Source of the DNA: an uncultured Prevotellaceae bacterium
Lineage (GTDB): Bacteria > Bacteroidota > Bacteroidia > Bacteroidales > Bacteroidaceae
Reading direction: 5' to 3'
Assembly (NCBI GenBank): GCA_900316645.1
Contig: ONDP01000020.1
Coordinates: forward strand, 21,195 to 85,194
Length of the DNA: 64,000 nucleotides
The notes below the pieces were generated by a model. That model was given only the letters and a program-made list of their open reading frames with translations. It made no database searches and was not told the DNA's origin. The position numbers and the translations under genes were made by a program. Positions within the stretch are counted from its first letter, which is position 1; the number at the start of each line of letters is the position of its first letter. This document shows positions 24,088 to 30,998 of the stretch, piece by piece.

Positions 24088-25071
24088 ATGAAAAAGTTAT
24101 TATTTACATCTCTGTTATTTGTCGTAGCGATATCGAGCTATGGCAAAAAGAAGTATGCTATTACCACAACAGGTGAAACTCTTCTAGCTTTGACGCAAGT
24201 TACTGATAATGAAGAGCCCTGTTTGTATCCTTTTGGTGGAGACAATGGAAGTCCTCTTTTTTTCGCTGTAAGAGAGAATAAAAAATACTATAACATTTAT
24301 AAAAAAGAAAATCCTTTCTCTGCGGCAATGACACAGAAAACAAGCGGTAAGAATTTTAATTATTCGCCTGTTTATTGTGCGGCTACCGACAAGTTGGCTT
24401 TCCGTTGTCAGCTAGAAGGCAGTAGTACTTCCGATATATTCATGATGAATGATGGTAAGGGCAAGGCATTAAACCAGGTTACAGAATCTTCAAATGCGTA
24501 TGAAGACTATCCGAGTTTTAATGAGGATGGAACCTTGTTAGTGTATAGTAAAGTACAATATTCCTATTATAAAAAATACAATTTTTGGGGTTCTTTCTTT
24601 GGACTTGGTGGTTCAACAGTAATAGTTGAGAACAGTGAGATATGGATTAAAAACCTGAAAACAGGCGAAACAACATTGTTGGGTAATGGGTATCAGCCTG
24701 TATTTTCTCCTGATGGAAAGAAGATTGCCTATGTGAAATATTCTTCCGATGCTAAAAGTTGCAGTATCTGGACGATGAATATTGACGGTAGTGAGCAGGT
24801 GCAGATTACGGATGCCAAGAAAGGATATGCCTATCATCCACGTTGGAGCCCTGATGGTACGAAAATTGTATTTGAAGCCTCAAAGAAGGACAAAAAGGAT
24901 TTTGATATTTATATCATTGATACCGATGGAAACAATTTAACACAGGTAACAATCAATAAGTCATATGACGGACAGCCTTATTGGACAAAGGATAATTACC
25001 TATATTTTGTTTCTGACCGCGGTAATACTGATGGCAATCTGCAAATCTGGCGTTTTAAGTTGACGGAGTAG
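24088..25071 (+). CDS. TolB-like beta-propeller protein (PD40 repeats), exported
   Basis: 327 residues. A signal peptide MKKLLFTSLLFVVAISSYG is followed by a propeller with several PD40/WD40-like repeats: YPSFNEDGTLLVYSK, QPVFSPDGKKIAYVK, HPRWSPDGTKIVFEA and QPYWTKDNYLYFVSD. IWTMNIDGSEQVQIT and IYIIDTDGNNLTQVT are classic TolB-type blades. Such proteins sit in the periplasm as binding scaffolds. The start at 24088 is preferred because it gives a clean signal peptide. There is no tol-pal context, so it is not tolB itself. Partner unknown. Confidence 0.83.
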   Translation: MKKLLFTSLLFVVAISSYGKKKYAITTTGETLLALTQVTDNEEPCLYPFGGDNGSPLFFAVRENKKYYNIYKKENPFSAAMTQKTSGKNFNYSPVYCAATDKLAFRCQLEGSSTSDIFMMNDGKGKALNQVTESSNAYEDYPSFNEDGTLLVYSKVQYSYYKKYNFWGSFFGLGGSTVIVENSEIWIKNLKTGETTLLGNGYQPVFSPDGKKIAYVKYSSDAKSCSIWTMNIDGSEQVQITDAKKGYAYHPRWSPDGTKIVFEASKKDKKDFDIYIIDTDGNNLTQVTINKSYDGQPYWTKDNYLYFVSDRGNTDGNLQIWRFKLTE

Positions 25072-25084
25072 GAAAATTAATGAT

Positions 25085-25128
25085 AAGCGCACAGCGGGTC
25101 ACATTCCAAGCTGTGCGCTTTCTTTTTG
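25085..25128 (+). terminator. Terminator of the TolB-like gene
   Basis: AAGCGCACAG and CTGTGCGCTT form a perfect 10-bp stem with a 16-nt loop, followed by TTTCTTTTTG. Confidence 0.88.
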
Positions 25129-25230
25129 TTATAACAAAATTAGAAAGGACTCCTAATACGAATGCAAATTTATTTGTATTCTTTTCGCTTATTCGAAATT
25201 TTGCACTATCAAACGTAAATAGGTATGATT

Positions 25231-25431
25231 ATGGAAGCAACCACTTTGAACAAATCACAGATGATGATCTTAGAGTCTTTTGATGGCGCAAAGGACGAGC
25301 AAGAAGTGAATGCGCTAATGGACGTTTTGCAGAATTTCTATGCAATGCGCCTTGAAGCAGAAATGCAGCGTCTGTGGGACAACGGAACCCTTAACCAAGA
25401 AGTTCTTGACAAGCTTCGTGATGAACATTGA
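25231..25431 (+). CDS. Small helical protein, possible orphan antitoxin
   Basis: 66 residues from MEATTLNKSQMMILESFDGA; an ATG two codons upstream is also possible. The rest is helical and acidic (NALMDVLQNFYAMRLEAEMQRLW) and ends NQEVLDKLRDEH. The pattern (short segment beginning near LNKSQMMIL, then YFAxxxxxExxxLW) recalls small proteins paired with PIN-type toxins in Bacteroidales, but no toxin follows: the next gene is on the other strand. A TTTTGCAC about 30 bp upstream may be a weak -7 box. Function uncertain. Confidence 0.55.
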   Translation: MEATTLNKSQMMILESFDGAKDEQEVNALMDVLQNFYAMRLEAEMQRLWDNGTLNQEVLDKLRDEH

Positions 25432-25542
25432 TTTTGGTTTTGTTTGCCTTGTTGCTTAATTCGTGATTTGAAAAGAGATTTTGCGCCCTAAAAATGTCTT
25501 ATACCGACTATCCCTGTTTCGTCTAGATACCTATCCCTCTCT

Positions 25543-26679
25543 TTATATCATTCGCTCTTTTTCAAGCCAAAGTTGGAAGAAATGGTCATAGATGAAGTAT
25601 TCACTGTCTTCTTGAGTGATAAAGTCCTTTTCCAACAAACCCTTAACAGCCGACACTACGCTACTAGTAGAAGGCAAACGGTATTTGTGCACAAACTTAC
25701 CTCCAGAGATATTCTTGACGCGCCCCTCTGAAGCTATAGCCAACAAGACATTGCGTTGCTTTTCCGGCATCTGCCGCAAAAGTGTAGCGTAAGCTTCCGA
25801 CGACATCTGGAGATAAGTGGAAATTGCCTCATCTATCATGTCAACAGTACATGTTTCATGAGCGGGAGTTCGCATATACAACAGATTCATAATGCGCTGT
25901 ATATTGGCTGTCACTCCATAGAAACGATGATATACCTGTTCGACCACTTCACGGGTGATTCGCCTGTTACCGGAAATGGCAAACCGGGGTTCAGCAAAAG
26001 CCCAGTAATGTTCCAATGGGATAGGATGAAGACTCATTGGGACGACCGACTGATAGAAAGGACGAGCTGGTGAGAGGAACATCTCGCTCATCAGATGACG
26101 TTGTGAACCGGCAAAGACGAAATTGGCATTCGTGCACTTCTGAATTTGTGTCCTCAGCGCAGCTTCAACATTCTTATTATCGTGATAATAAACAATCTGT
26201 TGAAACTCATCGATAGCAACCAGACAATGTTTGTCGGCAGAAGACAGATAACTGAAAATCTCATCTAACGTGGTTTGGGGAGGCACCATAGCCCCCACTC
26301 CAAGCCCCCAAACGGGATTACCATTGATGTCGAAGGATATGTCAGAACGGATGGATGACAATACGTTCAGAAATCCTTCCCAGACCTTGCGCCCTTTAGG
26401 TTTAAGAGCCTCAAGGATTGATTTACCGAAGATGTTGACAAAGTCACGGAAAGAGTCGGTAGCATAAATATCAATAACAAAGGTATAGTATTTATCCTTG
26501 ATAGCCGGCTGTTCGAAACAATGCTTAATAAGGTCGGTTTTCCCTAAGCGCCGTGGCGACATGAGTGCCATGTTATTACCATTGGTGAGGAAGTCCACCA
26601 ACATTTTAGTCTCTTCAACTCGGTCACAGAAATATTCAGGACCTACGTAACCATTAGTAACAAAAGGATTTTCTGTCAT
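25543..26679 (-). CDS. AAA ATPase (archaeal-ATPase-like family) with winged-helix C-terminus
   Basis: 378 residues. The N-terminus MTENPFVTNGYVGPEYFCDR is a typical family start. P-loop MSPRRLGKTDL (40-50), Walker B LVAIDEFQQI, sensor FVFAGSQRHLMSE with the arginine in LSPARPFYQ, and a C-terminal winged helix (RVKNISGGKFVHKYRLPSTSSVVSAVKGLLEKD). Such STAND-like P-loop ATPases are common and often mobile in Bacteroides and Prevotella; their role is not established. Expressed from the left-facing promoter of repeat P2. A truncated relative lies at 20938. Confidence 0.85.
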   Translation of the reverse strand: MTENPFVTNGYVGPEYFCDRVEETKMLVDFLTNGNNMALMSPRRLGKTDLIKHCFEQPAIKDKYYTFVIDIYATDSFRDFVNIFGKSILEALKPKGRKVWEGFLNVLSSIRSDISFDINGNPVWGLGVGAMVPPQTTLDEIFSYLSSADKHCLVAIDEFQQIVYYHDNKNVEAALRTQIQKCTNANFVFAGSQRHLMSEMFLSPARPFYQSVVPMSLHPIPLEHYWAFAEPRFAISGNRRITREVVEQVYHRFYGVTANIQRIMNLLYMRTPAHETCTVDMIDEAISTYLQMSSEAYATLLRQMPEKQRNVLLAIASEGRVKNISGGKFVHKYRLPSTSSVVSAVKGLLEKDFITQEDSEYFIYDHFFQLWLEKERMI

Positions 26680-26700
26680 CGCTTCACTGTATTGTCCGCT

Positions 26701-26914
26701 GCAAAGATAACCATAATTTTGGAATTATCAAAAAATGATTATCAAAAAATGACAATTATTTTATGGAAACAGTTTTTCCTTTTCTTCGTCATTTATTTTT
26801 CCTCCCTCTTATCCACAATATTTGGCTGGTTGGATGCGATTATGCCCTCTTGTTGGATTTACGGGGATTTGTCGTGTCGCAAAACTTAATAATAATGTGT
26901 ATCTTTGTGGAGAC
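26701..26914. repeat. Promoter-bearing dispersed repeat, copy P2 (bidirectional)
   Basis: 214 bp, about 90% identical to P1. Leftward TATCTTTG at 26702-26709 drives the ATPase; rightward TATCTTTG at 26900-26907 drives the Sel1-like gene. The TTATCAAAAAATG motif again occurs twice. The conserved right part contains GGATTTACGGGGATTTGTCG and AAAACTTAATAATAATGTGT. Confidence 0.9.
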
Positions 26915-26937
26915 AAGAACAATAATATTCTATAATT

Positions 26938-28548
26938 ATGAAAACGAGACTCTTTTTGTGTCTATTGCTTTTTGTTGTTACTAACAGCTTAATGGCTCAC
27001 AATCCAATAACAAATGGATTTGGTCCATTTGGGTTCGCATATACAAAATACCCTTGTGATAATATGGAGTGGTATAGCTTTTACTCAATGTGTAAAAAAG
27101 AGAAGTATAATGAGAAGCATATTGGCAAAGTAAGGACAGAACATGAAAGATTAAATACTGCTCATCCAGAGTTCTCCACTGCAGCGAAGTGTATGCTGGG
27201 TTATTATCTATTACATGCAGATATGAATCATATACCATTACAGCAAGAAGGTTTCGAACTATTAAGCGAGGGTTTGAAAGAATTGCCTGATACGGCTAAA
27301 TTTGAGGGAGAACAAAGAGAGAACTTAAAGGTGTTTATGGGAAACATTTACCATCAATTAGGTTGGGCACATCTGCAAGGAGTGGGCACAGACAAAAATT
27401 CCGAAATGGCTTTTATTTATTATCACATGGAAAATGAATATCTCGGTAAGAGCCTACCTTTATCTTTGTGCTACTTGTTAGGTGTAGGAACGCCAGTCAA
27501 CGAAGAACTGGCCAAGAGATGTTGCGGAAGTGTTGATAAACATTATTTTTCAGATAACTTATATGCAGATATAGAACTTATGCTTTATCTGCCAGATTGG
27601 AATCAAGAAAATGAAGTGGATAGTATTACATGGTCATTCTTCCGTGAAGGGTATTTGAAATGGCACATTGAGCAAGACTATGAGGGGGCTCATGATGCTT
27701 TTTCTAAAGCAATAGAGAAGAACTATCTTCCTGCTATGTGTGAACTTGGTATGCTTTATCTTGATAAAGGATGGAAGAAAAATGACAAGAAGAAATGGGA
27801 GGATTGGACGCAGAAGGCTGTGAAAGCAGGATTTACGCCCGCTAATCATATAATAGGTAGAAAGTATTTGGAGCATTGGGGTACTGGAACTCCATTCAGT
27901 AGCAGTGGTGAAGGCAAAGCCTTTCCATATTTCGTAGAAGCGGCAAAAGCTGGATATTCCCCATCCATAGAAATACTCAAAGATTATCAAGAAGGCAGGT
28001 ATTCAAGAAAAACAGGTCTTACAGCGGCTTTTTCCGACCTCAAAGCAGGTTGGAATTCAGGTGATGAGAACGACCCCGGTTTCTTAGAAGGTTTACTTAT
28101 GATTGGAGGCGAAATGGGCAAGAGGTTTGGATATACACCTAGTAATTCAAATAATCCAGCAGTTAGCTCCAGCAAGGTAAGTAACCCTACCCAGCCTTCT
28201 GTGACATCGGTGGCCACTTCTAATAATGTTCCCACGTCATCTAATACAGGAGAGATAAATAAATACAAGCTGCAATACAGAAACTGGGAACAAAAAGCAT
28301 CTTATTGGATAAACTCGTTTAACGAAGCGAACGGCTGGCTGCTGGCAAACAAACGCAATAGTAAAACTAGTCAGATGGAACTCCACAACCGTCAAAGCTC
28401 CTGGTTTACTGCTCAGAAACAACTGAAAGTTGTCCTTCAGGAGTTGCAATTGGCAAGATCTAATGCTGCAAGAGCTGGCGGGAATATTCCTAAAGGAACC
28501 ACGGAGATGAACGTTGAGGCTTGCGTGTCAAAAGGGTATCCGAATTAG
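26938..28548 (+). CDS. Exported Sel1/TPR-like repeat protein
   Basis: 536 residues. A signal peptide MKTRLFLCLLLFVVTNSLMA precedes the mature protein. Sel1-like repeats are seen as LGWAHLQGVGTDKNSEMAFIYY, LCYLLGVGTPVNEELAKRCC, CELGMLYLDKG and the motif AFSKAIEKNYLPA. After residue 400 comes a Ser/Pro/Asn-rich linker and a C-terminal helical region (KLQYRNWEQKASYW, AQKQLKVVLQELQLARSNAARAG). It is likely periplasmic and a protein-binding scaffold. It has no lipobox, unlike its neighbours, but shares their promoter repeat. Function unknown. Confidence 0.72.
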   Translation: MKTRLFLCLLLFVVTNSLMAHNPITNGFGPFGFAYTKYPCDNMEWYSFYSMCKKEKYNEKHIGKVRTEHERLNTAHPEFSTAAKCMLGYYLLHADMNHIPLQQEGFELLSEGLKELPDTAKFEGEQRENLKVFMGNIYHQLGWAHLQGVGTDKNSEMAFIYYHMENEYLGKSLPLSLCYLLGVGTPVNEELAKRCCGSVDKHYFSDNLYADIELMLYLPDWNQENEVDSITWSFFREGYLKWHIEQDYEGAHDAFSKAIEKNYLPAMCELGMLYLDKGWKKNDKKKWEDWTQKAVKAGFTPANHIIGRKYLEHWGTGTPFSSSGEGKAFPYFVEAAKAGYSPSIEILKDYQEGRYSRKTGLTAAFSDLKAGWNSGDENDPGFLEGLLMIGGEMGKRFGYTPSNSNNPAVSSSKVSNPTQPSVTSVATSNNVPTSSNTGEINKYKLQYRNWEQKASYWINSFNEANGWLLANKRNSKTSQMELHNRQSSWFTAQKQLKVVLQELQLARSNAARAGGNIPKGTTEMNVEACVSKGYPN

Positions 28549-28598
28549 TTTATAACATCCCCCCTGACGACCAGTCCTGTTCGTTTGAAATAGTGAAT

Positions 28599-28641
28599 GG
28601 AAGGGTAGTAGTTGGTTCGAGTAACCACCTACTACCCTTCC
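28599..28641 (+). terminator. Hairpin after the Sel1-like gene
   Basis: GGAAGGGTAGTAGTTGGTT pairs with AACCACCTACTACCCTTCC, 19 bp with one mismatch and a short loop. Little T-tract follows. Confidence 0.75.
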
Positions 28642-28720
28642 GTCTATTTATTCATCTGCATTTGGAGGAACATAGAGTAGTTAGATGAGTAGTTCTCCGA
28701 TGCAAATCAAGTATGAGACT

Positions 28721-28790
28721 CCAAAACCAACAAAAGGGAGTAATCGCCTCTAGCCTGCCAAAAATTACTGATAAGAGGGAAGAAAATTAT
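28721..28790 (-). repeat. Promoter-bearing dispersed repeat, copy P5 (decayed)
   Basis: On the minus strand: CTTCCCTCTTATCAGTAATT, TTTGGCAGGCTAGAGGCGAT, TACTCCCTTTTGTTGG. It has only the core; the promoter half is missing and no gene starts downstream. It lies in the 408-bp gap between two convergent genes; the rest of that gap holds two terminator-like hairpins and nothing else I can name. Confidence 0.75.
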
Positions 28791-28875
28791 GGCGTAGGAC
28801 AAGAATGATGATATCATCAAATGATAATTGTTCAATGAAACAGGCGTGTGTTCCAATCTGATCACACTTGTTCGA

Positions 28876-28943
28876 ACAACCACCCACCTACCCACCCGAT
28901 ACGACTCAAAGGCCGATGGATAAAGGGTGGAAGGCGGGTGGTT
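28876..28943 (-). terminator. Imperfect hairpin after the 28957 lipoprotein
   Basis: AACCACCCGCCTTCCACCC pairs imperfectly with GGGTGGGTAGGTGGGTGGTT across a 30-nt loop. It begins 14 bp past the lipoprotein stop. Confidence 0.55.
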
Positions 28944-28956
28944 ATGATGACGCTAT

Positions 28957-30525
28957 CTAATAGTAATTAACTCCTATGCTGAATGACCATGCTGTATCTT
29001 CGTCATACAGGTTGACAACATATTCTATATCATCTTTTCTATAGCTACCTGTAGCAGCGATAGGTGAATATGTCTTTTCAATAGTCATTGTATTATCCCA
29101 AAATTGTTTTGTAAGTAAGTCAAATACAGGCATTGGGTCTAAAAGATTTGCTTTATTAACACGAAAGTAGTACGAATACTGTTTTTTGAAATAACCATCT
29201 GTATTGTTTCCTGACTCATAATTAGCACCATACATGCTTTCAAACGGTAACCCCATATACGTCAAGTTTTGACAACTGGGATTTTCGCTAGCTAATAATA
29301 GGAAGCCTGTTCCCCAGTCAATAATTTTATATGAGTTGGCAAGTGCTTTGACCACATCTGAAAAAGAATTATCCAAATAGAGACCTTGAGAAAAATATTG
29401 AGTGTCTCCCATTGGCAAATTCATCATATCAGCAAGAATCATTTCCGTAGACGGACCCTTCGGGCCATTTTTAACAGGACGCACAGAGTGACATCTCTGA
29501 ACATAGTCAATGAAAATCCAAGCACCTCTTTCTGGCATGAAACTAATTCCTGAAGAATATTCGTACCCATCATTGTGTGACGACCAACAAGATCCACCTT
29601 CACCTGTTTCCAACGGGGTTCCTCCATATACTCCAGCAACAGCAGGCATAAAAATTTTGTTCCCATTAGCACCTGTGAATAACTGTCCTTTTACGCCATT
29701 TTGTGTCACCCATTCTGATGTGGTTAAATAAGCAAGTTCTTCACACTGACTTCTAGAAGGCATATTCCAAGAACTGCCCCAATTTACATAGGCAATATCA
29801 TACTCTGTACGAGCTATCTCTGAAGGTAATGTCATTTCAGGCCTTGAGGTGAACGGATAGTTCAAATCATCTATTGTGCCTACTGGGAGTGCATCAATTC
29901 TGCCCCATGAGAAGACACTTCCATACTCTTCAGGATAATTAGCCCCTACGTGACAACATGCCCATAAAGTGCCACTTGGCAGTCCAAGATCTACCATATG
30001 CGGGTGGTTATTGTCAGGACAGTTGACATTCGCGAAAGAACTCTTCATCAGTTCCTCTATCTGGCTTTGTATAGCCGGAGTCATAGCAGCAAAGGTGTTT
30101 GTACCATTGTCTGGCCAATTTTTCAGGAAGAGGTATTCGGCAGTATATGTCATAACTTCAATTCTCTCCACATGACCTCCTTCCGTCGTGATAGTAAGAA
30201 CATTGTCTTTAAAGGAATGCTGGAATGTTCCATCTGTAGTCCATTGATAGACACCAGACTCATTGGATAACTCTTGATACCTGCCTGTGCCATCCTGATT
30301 AAATGTGAGGAAGATATACACTTCACCTTTGGAATTTGTGATGTGCAGATACCACGAGCCTGTAATGACCGTCACTGTCGGTTGGTTACCTCCACCATTG
30401 CCACCAGGATTCACGGGATCAGTACCTTTTGACGGTCCAGCGTCGTCACCACCACAAGCTATAAACAATGGCATTAATGCAAAAGCCAACAATAATTTAG
30501 CTATAATCTCTATACACTTTTTCAT
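28957..30525 (-). CDS. CGGDD lipoprotein with FISUMP-like domain
   Basis: 522 residues. Lipobox Cys C24 in FIACGGDD, then a Pro/Gly/Asn linker. Residues 50-130 form a lipocalin-like domain (ITGSWYLHITNSKGEVYIFLTF). Residues about 175-350 carry HMVDLGLPSGTLWACCHVGA, SSWNMPSRSQCEELAYL, GANGNKIFMPAVAG and a final HSVRPV, the pattern of the Fibrobacter-type paralogous (FISUMP) domain seen in many Bacteroidota surface lipoproteins. The last 150 residues are an unassigned beta-rich domain. Promoter TATCTTTG at 30561-30568 in repeat P4. Surface location inferred; function unknown. Confidence 0.78.
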   Translation of the reverse strand: MKKCIEIIAKLLLAFALMPLFIACGGDDAGPSKGTDPVNPGGNGGGNQPTVTVITGSWYLHITNSKGEVYIFLTFNQDGTGRYQELSNESGVYQWTTDGTFQHSFKDNVLTITTEGGHVERIEVMTYTAEYLFLKNWPDNGTNTFAAMTPAIQSQIEELMKSSFANVNCPDNNHPHMVDLGLPSGTLWACCHVGANYPEEYGSVFSWGRIDALPVGTIDDLNYPFTSRPEMTLPSEIARTEYDIAYVNWGSSWNMPSRSQCEELAYLTTSEWVTQNGVKGQLFTGANGNKIFMPAVAGVYGGTPLETGEGGSCWSSHNDGYEYSSGISFMPERGAWIFIDYVQRCHSVRPVKNGPKGPSTEMILADMMNLPMGDTQYFSQGLYLDNSFSDVVKALANSYKIIDWGTGFLLLASENPSCQNLTYMGLPFESMYGANYESGNNTDGYFKKQYSYYFRVNKANLLDPMPVFDLLTKQFWDNTMTIEKTYSPIAATGSYRKDDIEYVVNLYDEDTAWSFSIGVNYY

Positions 30526-30556
30526 AGTCTTTATTGCTTTTTAGTTAGTACTTAAT

Positions 30557-30676
30557 GCCACAAAGATACAAATTAATATTAAGGTTTTCAACGTGGCTAC
30601 CCCCTCCAAATCCGACAACAGGGCGGAACCGCCGCCAACCTGCCAAAAATTACTGATAAGAGGGAAGAAAAAAATC
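30557..30676 (-). repeat. Promoter-bearing dispersed repeat, copy P4
   Basis: In gene orientation: CTTCCCTCTTATCAGTAATT, TTTGGCAGGTTGG, CCCTGTTG, AACCTTAATATTAATTTG, then TATCTTTGTGGCATTAAGTA. It aligns along its whole length with P1-P3. A second partial copy of the AACCTGCCAAAACTTG part follows at about 30677-30693. The rest of the 473-bp gap 30526-30998 holds the two tandem promoters of the kinase gene. Confidence 0.72.
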
Positions 30677-30844
30677 AACCTGCCAAAACTTGTTGTTGAA
30701 TGGAGAAAAACTTTGTGCGTTTTTCTTTACAACGATGGGTCCCGCTTAACTCCCAGCCAATTCCCAGTTACCTCCCAGTGCTGCAGATCATATAATTGGG
30801 TGATAAATCCTTACAGAAACGGAACTGGAAAAGTACCCACACAA

Positions 30845-30894
30845 GAGAAAATCAAAAAAAGTTTTGGTTTTCTTCTCACTTAATCGTACCTTTG
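30845..30894 (+). promoter_or_regulatory. Upstream copy of a duplicated promoter (sensor kinase)
   Basis: A 50-bp unit ending CTTAATCGTACCTTTG, with TTTTG 20 bp before the TACCTTTG box (30887-30894). Nearly identical to 30922-30971; the copies are 77 bp apart. Confidence 0.75.
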
Positions 30895-30921
30895 AGACGA
30901 TGTCCGAAGATACTCACGTTC

Positions 30922-30971
30922 GAGAAAACTCAAAAAAGTTTTGGTTTTCTTCTCACTTAATCGTACCTTTG
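30922..30971 (+). promoter_or_regulatory. Downstream copy of a duplicated promoter (sensor kinase)
   Basis: Second 50-bp unit; box TACCTTTG at 30964-30971, 28 bp before the ATG at 30999. CTCACTTAATCGTACCTTTG also matches the metK promoter exactly. Confidence 0.8.
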
Positions 30972-30998
30972 TAATCGAACTAAAAACCTGAGGGAGAT

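Noticed and set aside
24088-25071. True TolB of the Tol-Pal system
   Set aside because: It has PD40 blades but no tolQRA or pal neighbours and lacks the usual TolB N-terminal domain length.
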